Notes under the pieces: model-generated
What the model was told of the DNA's origin: nothing
What the model saw: the letters and a program-made list of their open reading frames with translations, nothing else
The model's database searches: none
Shown: positions 25,267-32,492 of the stretch, one piece after another
Layout: each line of letters starts with the position of its first letter
Position numbering within the stretch: position 1 is the first letter of the stretch
Made by a program: the position numbers and the translations under genes
Assembly: GCA_963837635.1 (NCBI GenBank)
Contig: CAWINY010000003.1
Location: forward strand, 1 to 64,000
DNA length: 64,000 bases
Direction of reading: 5' to 3'
From: CAWINY01 sp963837635
GTDB lineage: Bacteria > Acidobacteriota > Terriglobia > Terriglobales > Acidobacteriaceae

Positions 25267-26181
25267 ATGCGAACCTTCGTTGACAACCTACAAGGAGCAA
25301 TGCGGGAGAAGAAGAGCGTACTTTGCGTGGGACTCGACCCGCAATTGAAGTTCATGCCGCCTCGCCTGATTGAATCGATGGTGGAGCACCATGGAAAGAC
25401 GTGGGAGGCGCTAGCATCCATCTATCGCGCTTTTAACTTTGCGATCATCGACGCGGTGGCGCCATATGCGGTGGCGGTTAAGCCGCAAGCCGCCTTCTAT
25501 GAGGCGAGCCACAACTTGTGGCGGACCATGGAAGAAACGATTGCCTATGCCCGCTCCAAAGGACTTATCACCATCAAAGACGCTAAGAGAAAAGACGGCG
25601 GTGATACTGCCGAGGCGTATGCTCAGGCGCACATCGGCGAAGTGCCGTTTTTTGACGGGTGCATGAGGCAGGCGCGGATTCGCACGGACGCGGTGACTAT
25701 CGATGGCTACATCGCGGAGGCCTGCGTTGCGCACTTCGTGAAAGAGATTAAGAGACACGGCACCTGCGCTTTCGTGGTCGCCAAGACGTCCTTCGGCCCA
25801 AACTCGGAAATCGAGAATTTGGTCGTGGCCAGCGGACTCACGGTGTGGGAAGAACTTGCCCATCGTGTTGCCAAGTGGGGAGAAGGAACCGAAGGCGAAA
25901 ACGGCTATCGCAACCTCGGTGTTGTCATGGGTGCCACGTACCCAGGCGACGCGCCCAAGATGCGGTCGATCCTACCGAAAGCCATTATGCTTGTGCCGGG
26001 CTACGGAGCCCAGGGAGGCGGGCCAGACGGCGCAGTTGTACCTTTCAACACCGATGGGTTCGGCGCGGTGGTCAATTCTTCACGCGGGATCATTGCGGCA
26101 TGGCAAGAAGGACCTTTTGCTAGAGCGTGTTTCATAAATGGGTTCGGCCTCAACTCAGATACTTACGTACAAAGCGGGTGA
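25267..26181 (+). CDS. pyrF: Orotidine 5'-phosphate decarboxylase, C-terminus replaced by an IS insertion
   Basis: PyrF of the type-2 family: VLCVGLDPQLKFMP, the catalytic ITIKDAKRKDGGDTAEAYA with Lys/Asp tetrad, and a phosphate loop near GYGAQGGG. It converts OMP to UMP. The genuine protein runs to GPFA at about 26120; after that the frame enters the IS element and adds RACFINGFGLNSDTYVQSG before a TGA. The lost 33-residue end lies beyond the element (27019-27119). Removing the element and one TA copy restores a continuous frame. The missing part is the last helix, so residual activity is possible. Probably co-transcribed with the MFS gene. Confidence 0.9.
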   Translation: MRTFVDNLQGAMREKKSVLCVGLDPQLKFMPPRLIESMVEHHGKTWEALASIYRAFNFAIIDAVAPYAVAVKPQAAFYEASHNLWRTMEETIAYARSKGLITIKDAKRKDGGDTAEAYAQAHIGEVPFFDGCMRQARIRTDAVTIDGYIAEACVAHFVKEIKRHGTCAFVVAKTSFGPNSEIENLVVASGLTVWEELAHRVAKWGEGTEGENGYRNLGVVMGATYPGDAPKMRSILPKAIMLVPGYGAQGGGPDGAVVPFNTDGFGAVVNSSRGIIAAWQEGPFARACFINGFGLNSDTYVQSG

Positions 26182-27016
26182 ACTGATGAGCTTCTGTCAT
26201 GAAGAAGCGGCAGAAGCTGTTGACGGACGAGCAGTGGCAACTGATTGAGCCTTTGCTTCCCGAACCGAAGCGCCGACGGGACAACCGGGGGCGACCGTGG
26301 GCACCGAACCGGGCCTGTTTTGAAGGCATTCTGTGGATTCTGCAAACCGGAGCGGCATGGCGGTTTCTGCCGGACGAGTTCCCCTCGCCCGCCACCTGTT
26401 GGCGGCGGCTGAAGCGGTGGGAGGACCAAGGCGTCTGGCTGGATGCGTGGCGCGCCTTGCTCGGTGCGCTGGATGAGGAAGGGCTGCTCAAGTGGGACGA
26501 GACCTTCCTGGATGGCAGCTTCGCGCCGGCAAAAAAAGGGGCGCTGCCGTCGGTAAAACCAAGCGGGGCAAGGGAACGAAGTGGATGGTACTGGTCGACG
26601 GTCAAGGTCTTCCGCTGGGAGTTCGGCTGGAAAGTGCCTCTCCGGCAGAAGTTACGCTTGCGGAAGCCACGCTCGCCGAAGTCCGCGTCCCGCGCCCGCA
26701 AGGACGGCCGCGGCAAAAGCCCGAGCGCATAATCGCTGACCGTGGTTATGACTCCGACCCGCTGCGTGAGCGACTGAAGAAGCGAGGCATCGAGCTGATT
26801 GCGCCTTACCGCAAGAACAACAAGGAACGGCGCTACGAAGATGGCCGTAAACTGCGGCGATACCTGCGCCGCTGGATAGTGGAGCGAACCAATGCATGGC
26901 TTGGCCAGTTCCGCCGATTGCTGGTTCGTCATGAGCATCTGCTCTCCACCTACCGCGCCTTCTTCTACCTTGCCTGTTTCTGGATTACGCTGAGGCGCTG
27001 TTTATGAAACACGCTC
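26123..27016 (+). mobile_element. IS5-family (IS427-like) insertion sequence inside pyrF
   Basis: 894 bp. Terminal inverted repeats GAGCGTGTTTCATAAA at 26123 and its complement ending at 27016, flanked by TA duplications (26121-26122 and 27017-27018). One transposase is encoded in two overlapping frames. Intact ends, a perfect target duplication and an undecayed target gene point to a recent insertion. Confidence 0.93.
26199..27007 (+). CDS. IS5/IS427-type DDE transposase made by -1 frameshifting
   Basis: The first frame (from ATG 26199) encodes the DUF4096-type N-terminus (LTDEQWQLIEPLLP, CFEGILWILQTGAAWRFLP) and the first catalytic Asp region (DETFLDGSF). The frame carrying the rest (AAVGKTKRGKGTKWM, IIADRGYDSD, YRRWIVERTNAWL-like segment) is at -1. 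The switch point is a run of seven A followed by G at 26531-26538, a classic slippery site used by IS427 elements. The joined product is about 269 residues and contains DDE motifs. Confidence 0.88.
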
Positions 27017-27018
27017 TA

Positions 27019-27119
27019 GCGATCCGAAGGATTTCGCTCAGGCAGCCGCCACTGCAGCGGAAGCCGCCCGCGACGATTTGAACGAAGCACTTAAGCGCGC
27101 CGGAAAGTATGCCTCTTAA
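27019..27119 (+). pseudogene. Displaced 3' end of pyrF
   Basis: Codons after the IS read SDPKDFAQAAATAAEAARD then DLNEALKRAGKYAS and a TAA at 27117. Joined to the frame before the insertion (GPFA) they complete the usual helical C-terminus of a type-2 PyrF. No start codon or promoter of its own is visible. Confidence 0.88.
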
Positions 27120-27241
27120 GAGCTTTGCGCAAGTGACACGCGATTTGGTGAGCCGTAACGCTTTTGGCCAGCGCAAAGAGCTGGGGCTGCCTCAGCGTTA
27201 ATGCCTTACAGATAGCTTTGACTGCCAGCCGAACGGTTTCT

Positions 27242-27871
27242 TCAAAGATTATGGAATGATTTGCCAATCCACATTTCAACCTCTGGAAAAGATGAGACGG
27301 ACAGGTGACGGCCACTCTGGTGAGAATCGCCGGTGCAGTACCGAAGGGTGCGCATTCCAAGGTCCATCGCGGTGTTCAAATTGGCCACGCGATCATCGAT
27401 GAAAACGCAGTCCTCGGGCGCTGTGTCGATTATGTCAAGATGATAACGATAGATTTCTGGGCAGGGCTTCCTCGAACCAACTTCACCACTGATGGTCCAC
27501 TGAGAGATTTGTTCATCGAGATGGTGCAATCTCCGGAGCTTCCTTGACCACTCCGCAACATCGTTCGACAGACATGAGAGTTTAAAACCCCGTGCGCGCA
27601 TGGCGGAAAGAAAGTCGAGTGTCCCAGGGGTTAGCCGGTGGCCTCGAAGGTAGTCGTCTTCTAACTCTTCTTTAGGCAGGCCAAACGACTTCCAAAACGC
27701 CTCGGACGACAACAGTCCAAGGCTGCATTGGTAGTATCGCTGTTGAATCACATCAGCGCTCACGCTCAAGTTGTGCTTTCTGATAAAGGGAATCAGAAGC
27801 TCCTGAACATCGTCGGCAACGCGGAAAATTACGCCCATGGCATCGAGCACAATCATACGAATGCTAGGCAT
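27242..27871 (-). CDS. HAD-superfamily hydrolase (subfamily IA)
   Basis: Protein of 209 residues. Motif I is IVLDAMGVIF, motif II LSCLSND, motif III lysine in GSRKPCPEIY, motif IV VFIDDRVANL. In motif I the second acidic residue of DxD phosphatases is methionine, so a standard phosphatase mechanism is doubtful; DxY/DxM forms occur in dehalogenases and other HADs. ATG 27871 has AGGAG upstream. Last gene of the leftward ABC/pyrE operon, 36 bases after the deaminase gene. A role on a nucleotide, sugar phosphate or C-P substrate is possible from context. Confidence 0.82.
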   Translation of the reverse strand: MPSIRMIVLDAMGVIFRVADDVQELLIPFIRKHNLSVSADVIQQRYYQCSLGLLSSEAFWKSFGLPKEELEDDYLRGHRLTPGTLDFLSAMRARGFKLSCLSNDVAEWSRKLRRLHHLDEQISQWTISGEVGSRKPCPEIYRYHLDIIDTAPEDCVFIDDRVANLNTAMDLGMRTLRYCTGDSHQSGRHLSVSSFPEVEMWIGKSFHNL

Positions 27872-27907
27872 GGCGATCTCCTGCGGGTCATGCTGAGCGG
27901 AGCGCGC

Positions 27908-28306
27908 TCACGAGGACGCCTCGACTGGCGAGCACCAATATTCTGGGAGCAGATCTCTTAGTCTTACGAGCCGGTTTTCCGCCACCATAACGGCGGCTTC
28001 CGCGTTGGCGGGATTAATTTGGTACATCATTTCCCGGCAGCGCCCGCACGGCGGCAGAATCCTTCCGTCTTCCCCGACAGCAACAATTCTCTCGATGCGG
28101 CTTTCCCGGTTCGTCAGCATGCTGCCGATGGCGTTGTGTTCCGCGCAAAAACCGAGGCCGCACGCGGCATGAACGCTGACTCCCGCGTACATCTTCCCCT
28201 TGCTCGTGATCAGCACGCTAGCGACTTCCCCCGAAATCGCATGGTCCGAAAGCCGTATCGGACTAACTAGCTGCTTTGCCTTCTCGATCAGTTCGCGATT
28301 GGTCAT
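27908..28306 (-). CDS. Cytidine/blasticidin-type deaminase
   Basis: Protein of 132 residues. It contains the zinc-dependent deaminase signature split as CAEHNAIG (metal ligand Cys and catalytic Glu) and PPCGRCREMMYQ (PCxxC). The preceding GVSVHAACGLGF fits the cytidine deaminase/blasticidin-S deaminase group. ATG 28306 is chosen because AGAGAGG lies just upstream; ATG 28336 is an alternative. Substrate probably a cytosine nucleoside or a base analogue. It lies with pyrE, RidA and HAD genes, pointing to pyrimidine chemistry. Confidence 0.82.
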   Translation of the reverse strand: MTNRELIEKAKQLVSPIRLSDHAISGEVASVLITSKGKMYAGVSVHAACGLGFCAEHNAIGSMLTNRESRIERIVAVGEDGRILPPCGRCREMMYQINPANAEAAVMVAENRLVRLRDLLPEYWCSPVEASS

Positions 28307-28401
28307 CATTCCTCTCTCAACCAACGAGTTGCTCATGTGAGTTGCCTCGCTATGCGCAATTGCACTTCGCCCGGAATTGTCGATGTCTTCGTCGTCTCGC
28401 T

Positions 28402-28755
28402 TCACCTTTTGCTCCGATACGCGACCCCATCCATCATTAGGAGACAATCGCCGTCGATAAATTCCGTGGTCGAGGTCATTCGCGCGGGAAATGCGTTTGG
28501 TTCGAAATAGTCGCGAACGTGCTTCTCCATCTCGGGTAAGTCTTTGATATTTTTCAGCCAAACGTTGATCTTTACGATATCTGCGAGAGCCAGATCGAGT
28601 TCTTCCAACGTTTCCTTCATCCGATTAAAAACATCATTCAATTGGGCGGCAAAGTTATCGCCCTTGCCACGATGGAGTCCGAGAAAGACGAAATCTCCGG
28701 TGTCAACTGCCCGCGAATAGCTATGTGGAGTTGGTATCCTTCTTATGTCGGCCAA
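28402..28755 (-). CDS. RidA (YjgF/YER057c/UK114) family protein
   Basis: Protein of 117 residues: RAVDTGDFVFLGLHRGKGDN, DVFNRMKETLEELDLALADIVKINVWLK, FPARMTSTTEFIDGDCLLMMDGVAY. RidA proteins hydrolyse reactive enamines/imines; a relative, RutC, acts in pyrimidine-ring degradation. The strict arginine of the RidA active site may be that in FPARMTST. TTG 28755 is the start because GGAGG (CCTCC at 28763-28767 on the plus strand) lies 7 bases upstream; an upstream ATG lacks such a site. Confidence 0.82.
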   Translation of the reverse strand: MADIRRIPTPHSYSRAVDTGDFVFLGLHRGKGDNFAAQLNDVFNRMKETLEELDLALADIVKINVWLKNIKDLPEMEKHVRDYFEPNAFPARMTSTTEFIDGDCLLMMDGVAYRSKR

Positions 28756-28830
28756 TTCTGTTCCTCCAGATAAGATCAACATCCCGGCCATGGACAATCC
28801 GAATGGCACAAACGCTTCGCAGGTTGAATC

Positions 28831-29583
28831 TCAAACGGCTCGCGCCAAAATAATCATTTCCGAAGGCGGCTGCCCGGTGATTGGCCCCCGCGCGAATGAA
28901 CCGAACTCCTCGGCGATGTCGAAATCGCTTAGCTTCAGCAGCAGCCGGAGATGTGGGTAAGTGTAGTAACTCATGTTAATCGGCGAGCTCACTTCTGCCA
29001 TCAGGTCGTCGCCGGCGTAGGTGCGAAAAATGAACGAGGAGTAAATTACCTGGTTCACTTTGTCTACCCTATGGCGCAAGTGGGATTGCTGGACCTTGCG
29101 ACCCTCGCCATCCATCCACTCTCGTTCCAGTTTATCAATGCCGTCAGGCCGATCGAATACACTAAAGTTTGGGAAGAACACATCGAACCCCAGCATGCCG
29201 CCGGTTACCAGATGCCGGCGCGCGGTGGCCAGAGCCGCCAGTTGGTCTTCGAGCGTGAGCATGTGTTGGAATGGCCGGAACGGTATCAATGCCAACGCGA
29301 ATTGCCGCTTGAGCTGGAGTGTCCTCATGTCGCCCAAATGCAGTTGAACGCGCCGTTGCACGGCGTCGGGCTCCGCCGCGAGCTTGCGGCGATAGCAGTC
29401 CAGCATCGCGTCGGATGGGTCAATCCCACAGACATCGTGCCCGTTACGGGCGATTTCCAGCCCGACCCGTCCCGTGCCGCAACCGAGTTCAAGCACGGAA
29501 CCGCCGACCCGGCTTGCAACGTCAGTCCAGAAGTCGACATCTTCCCGCCGGTTCGCATAACTCGAGTCGTAGTGTTCCGGCAT
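28831..29583 (-). CDS. SAM-dependent methyltransferase
   Basis: Class I methyltransferase of 250 residues: motif I VLELGCGTGRVGLEIA, acidic motif II GIDPSDAML, LHLGDMRTL, and the post-motif LIPFRPFQHMLT. It resembles bacterial Methyltransf_25 proteins; substrate unknown. It starts 30 bases after the pyrE stop. A degraded copy of its 3' end lies at ~31041-31090. Confidence 0.85.
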   Translation of the reverse strand: MPEHYDSSYANRREDVDFWTDVASRVGGSVLELGCGTGRVGLEIARNGHDVCGIDPSDAMLDCYRRKLAAEPDAVQRRVQLHLGDMRTLQLKRQFALALIPFRPFQHMLTLEDQLAALATARRHLVTGGMLGFDVFFPNFSVFDRPDGIDKLEREWMDGEGRKVQQSHLRHRVDKVNQVIYSSFIFRTYAGDDLMAEVSSPINMSYYTYPHLRLLLKLSDFDIAEEFGSFARGPITGQPPSEMIILARAV

Positions 29584-29613
29584 TGTCTCTTAGTATTCGC
29601 GAACGATCATGGC

Positions 29614-30159
29614 TCACTCCTTGGGCTTTGAGGTCGAGGCTAAGGCGAGCCCCTCCATCCGAAACAGCGCATGCAGCCGCAAATTAGTGTCGGGTAGATG
29701 CGCGGGCAGGTCGCCGCCCCTCCAGATTACGCACAACAGATCTTCGACGCGGGCTCCAGCCCTCTCCAAATCGGCAGCGCTGATCCGCGCCTGCCCACCG
29801 GTGGTGATCACGTCTTCCACTATGCAGACTCGTTTGCCGCGAACCTCGGCGCCTTCGGCAATCCGGCAGGTGCCATATTCTTTTCGGCCTTTTCGAACGA
29901 ATGCCGCCGGCAATCCCGTCTCAAACGACAACGCCACGGCCAATGGAATTCCGCCGAGTTCCAGACCTGCGAGCACCTGCGTGCCGGACGGAATCCGCGG
30001 GGCCATGTGCTTCGCGATTTCGCCCAGCAAGACTGGGTCCGATTCAAACTGATATTTGTCGAAATAGCGGTCCGACACCGCTCCCGAGCGAAGCCTAAAG
30101 CTTCCATGCAGCAGGGACAGCTCAGTGATGCGCCGGGCGAGTTCGTTGCGAGTCAGCAT
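29614..30159 (-). CDS. pyrE: Orotate phosphoribosyltransferase
   Basis: Protein of 181 residues with the PRPP-binding loop VCIVEDVITTGGQ and the PyrE start LLHGSFRLRSGAVSDRYFDK, YQFESDPVLL. It joins orotate to PRPP to form OMP, the substrate of PyrF. Its neighbours are not pyrimidine biosynthesis genes but a sugar-phosphate isomerase-like gene (10 bases upstream) and a methyltransferase. In C-P lyase metabolism the ribosyl product can become PRPP, so a PRPP-consuming enzyme in the same regulon is suggestive. Confidence 0.92.
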   Translation of the reverse strand: MLTRNELARRITELSLLHGSFRLRSGAVSDRYFDKYQFESDPVLLGEIAKHMAPRIPSGTQVLAGLELGGIPLAVALSFETGLPAAFVRKGRKEYGTCRIAEGAEVRGKRVCIVEDVITTGGQARISAADLERAGARVEDLLCVIWRGGDLPAHLPDTNLRLHALFRMEGLALASTSKPKE

Positions 30160-30169
30160 CGAATGGCGG

Positions 30170-31024
30170 TCACCTTGCGGACTGTAGCCTCGAAGAACAC
30201 GACTCGATGCTGGAGGCGACTGGCTCGAGGATTCTGGTCATATTGCGATAGATGCGATGGGCAACATCATTGGCGTCGCCCGCATAATGAGTGGTCATCT
30301 GCAGACACTCCACGCCCCATACGCCTCGATATCCCGCGACGCGCAAATCGCCCAAATGTCGCTCCAGGTCAATCGTGCCGTCGCCCGGAACCATGTGCTC
30401 ATCCGTTTCTCCATGGTTGTCGTGGATGTGCATCGCGACGATGCGATGGGCATAGCCCTGCAGCAGCAGGTCCCAGCTATGGGTGATTTGAGCGTGGCCG
30501 GTATCCAGGCACAGCCCCAGCTCCGGCAAGGTGTTCAACAACTGTGTTACCAGCGGTATCGAACTGGAGAAGGGGAGGTTCTCGGTCGCAACTACAAGTC
30601 CTGCCGTGCTCGCGTATTCGGTAAGCACTCCATAGGCTTCCGTAATACGGCCCGCGCAGTACTCCGGGGACTCCTCTCCAGGGTATTCCTGGTCGATGGC
30701 ATGCACGATAATGGAGCGGGCGCCAAGGCGCATAGCATCGTCCATAGCCTTCTTGAGAGCATCCACCACCATGGTCCATAGATCCGGATCGCGGGCATAC
30801 AACTTGATAAGACGAATAGGTGCATGGACCCAATCCACGGCCAGCCGGTGCCTCTTCAAGAGAGCGCAGAAGGAAGCGGTTTCCGCATAGCCGGCCCTAC
30901 CCAGTCGTTTGATAGTGCCGGACGAGAGGCTGACATGGGTGAAGCCAGCGTTGGCGAGCGCCGCCATCTTATCGTCAAGAGAACCCTCTATTACGTATCC
31001 GAGATTTGCCGAGATGCTGAACAC
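30170..31024 (-). CDS. Sugar phosphate isomerase/epimerase-like TIM barrel protein
   Basis: Protein of 284 residues of the AP-endonuclease-2/xylose isomerase-like family. Metal ligands are visible in the usual order: Glu in ATENLPF, Asp/His in GLCLDTGHAQ, His in AMHIHDN, Glu in GVECL. GTG 31024 is chosen because GGAGG lies 6 bases upstream. It may interconvert a ribose phosphate derivative. Codons 9-13 contain a 12/15 match to the island box (30986-31000), which may be accidental. Confidence 0.83.
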   Translation of the reverse strand: MFSISANLGYVIEGSLDDKMAALANAGFTHVSLSSGTIKRLGRAGYAETASFCALLKRHRLAVDWVHAPIRLIKLYARDPDLWTMVVDALKKAMDDAMRLGARSIIVHAIDQEYPGEESPEYCAGRITEAYGVLTEYASTAGLVVATENLPFSSSIPLVTQLLNTLPELGLCLDTGHAQITHSWDLLLQGYAHRIVAMHIHDNHGETDEHMVPGDGTIDLERHLGDLRVAGYRGVWGVECLQMTTHYAGDANDVAHRIYRNMTRILEPVASSIESCSSRLQSAR

Positions 31025-31040
31025 CTAAGACCTCCGTAAG

Positions 31041-31172
31041 TTATGAATGGCACAAACGCCGTCGAATCTCAAACGTCTCGCGCCAAAATGGATCATCTCC
31101 CGAGCGCAGAACAAACTCGCCCTGCAGGTGAGCGACGGCGTTGATCCGGGCTGCCAATTCCTCGCGGCTCAT
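31041..31172 (-). pseudogene. Remnant: pyrE 5' end joined to methyltransferase 3' end
   Basis: A 43-codon frame begins MSREELAARINAVAHLQGEF, matching the N-terminus of the intact PyrE at 30159 (MLTRNELARRITELSLLHGSF), and then runs into DNA resembling the 3' end of the methyltransferase gene at 28800-28850 (shared CTCGCGCCAAAAT and AATGGCACAAACGC on the plus strand). It is what an internal deletion in a second pyrE-methyltransferase pair would leave. A GGAGG site for it lies on the other side of the ISAzo13-type element. Confidence 0.7.
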
Positions 31173-31178
31173 CACTTA

Positions 31179-32463
31179 GGCACCGTAAATAAATAACGTT
31201 TACATCTACTATCCTGATCTGTTATTACGGTGGGCATGGACTCGGATGCCCAGCTCGGCCGGTACTTTGCTGGCATGTGGCCGCATCTGGACGAACACGC
31301 TCGGCGTTTGGTGGCTGCCAGCGAAGCTTTGGAACTGGGCTATGGCGGCATCTCGCGAGTCAGCCGCGCCTGCGGCCTATCGCGGGTCACGTTGACCAAG
31401 GGTATCGAGGAATTGAAAGCCGCGCCGCTGGCCCCGGGCCGGATTCGCCACGAGGGCGGCGGACGACACTCGTTGACGTCCAGCGATCCCGGCATGGCGC
31501 CCGCCTTGGACAGCATGGTCGAACCCACGGCACGCGGCGACCCGCAGTCGCCCTTGCGCTGGACCTGCAAGAGCGCCCGCACGCTGGCGGCGGAACTAAC
31601 AGCCCGGCACCACCCGGTCAGCCACACCAAAGTGACCCAACTCCTGCGAGAGAGTGGCTACAGCCTGCAGGGCAATCGCAAGACGGAGGAAGGGGATGAC
31701 CATCCCGATCGTGACGCGCAGTTCCGTCATATCAATAGCGCCGTCAAACGCGCTTTGCGGGCAGGCGAGCCCGTCATTTCCGTGGACACGAAGAAGAAAG
31801 AACTGATCGGTAACTACCAAAACCAGGGCCGCCAGTGGCGCCAAACCGGAACGGCGGATAAGGTCAACGGACATGATTTTCCCGGTCCCGATGTACCCCG
31901 CGCCTATCCCTACGGAATCTACGACCTGGGGCGCAACGCGGGCTTCGTCAACGTGGGCACGGACCACGACACGGGGGCCTTCGCGGTGGCTTCGATTCGG
32001 GGCTGGTGGCGCGCCGACGGCCGGAACCTGTATCTGGGGGCACGGCGACTGCTGATCACCGCCGATGGCGGGGGTAGCAACGGCTGGCGGCTGCGACTGT
32101 GGAAATGGGAGTTACAGCGTCTGGCCGACCAGACCGGGCTGATACTGATGGTCTGCCATTTTCCGCCGGGCACGAGCAAATGGAATAAGGTGGAGCATCG
32201 GTTGTTTTCCTTCATTTCGTCCAACTGGCGCGGCGAGCCGCTACGCGATTATGAGACGGTGGTACGGCTGATCGCCGGAACGACGACGGCCAAGGGTTTG
32301 AAAGTGACCTGCCGCCTAGATCACCGCAAGTATCCCGTGGGGCGAAAGATCACGGATGAAGAGTTTGCCCATGTCAACCTCAAGCCAGACAAATTCCATG
32401 GTGAGTGGAACTACACCATTCATCCAAGCAACTAGGTTGTAAATGTTATATATTTACGCCGCC
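31179..32463 (+). mobile_element. ISAzo13-family insertion sequence
   Basis: 1,285 bp. Imperfect terminal inverted repeats: GGCACCGTAAATAAATAACG at 31179 and GGCGGCGTAAATATATAACA read inward from 32463, continuing as (G/A)TTTACA. Both ends are flanked by TTA (31176-31178, 32464-32466), a 3-bp target duplication. It contains one intact transposase gene and lies inside the leftward ABC/pyrE operon, which may reduce expression of the distal genes. Confidence 0.9.
31236..32435 (+). CDS. ISAzo13-family transposase
   Basis: 399 residues, full length. Recognisable parts: RACGLSRVTLTKGIEEL helix-turn-helix near residue 45, GGGRHSLTSSDP, LRWTCKSARTLAAEL, VISVDTKKKELIGN with the first catalytic Asp, LLITADGGGSNGWR with the second, and KWNKVEHRLFSFISSNWRG with the Glu. 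No internal stop, so the element is probably active. ATG 31236 is used; GTG 31230 is possible. Confidence 0.92.
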   Translation: MDSDAQLGRYFAGMWPHLDEHARRLVAASEALELGYGGISRVSRACGLSRVTLTKGIEELKAAPLAPGRIRHEGGGRHSLTSSDPGMAPALDSMVEPTARGDPQSPLRWTCKSARTLAAELTARHHPVSHTKVTQLLRESGYSLQGNRKTEEGDDHPDRDAQFRHINSAVKRALRAGEPVISVDTKKKELIGNYQNQGRQWRQTGTADKVNGHDFPGPDVPRAYPYGIYDLGRNAGFVNVGTDHDTGAFAVASIRGWWRADGRNLYLGARRLLITADGGGSNGWRLRLWKWELQRLADQTGLILMVCHFPPGTSKWNKVEHRLFSFISSNWRGEPLRDYETVVRLIAGTTTAKGLKVTCRLDHRKYPVGRKITDEEFAHVNLKPDKFHGEWNYTIHPSN

Positions 32464-32492
32464 TTACCTCCTTGCCGGTCTTCCGCCAAGGA

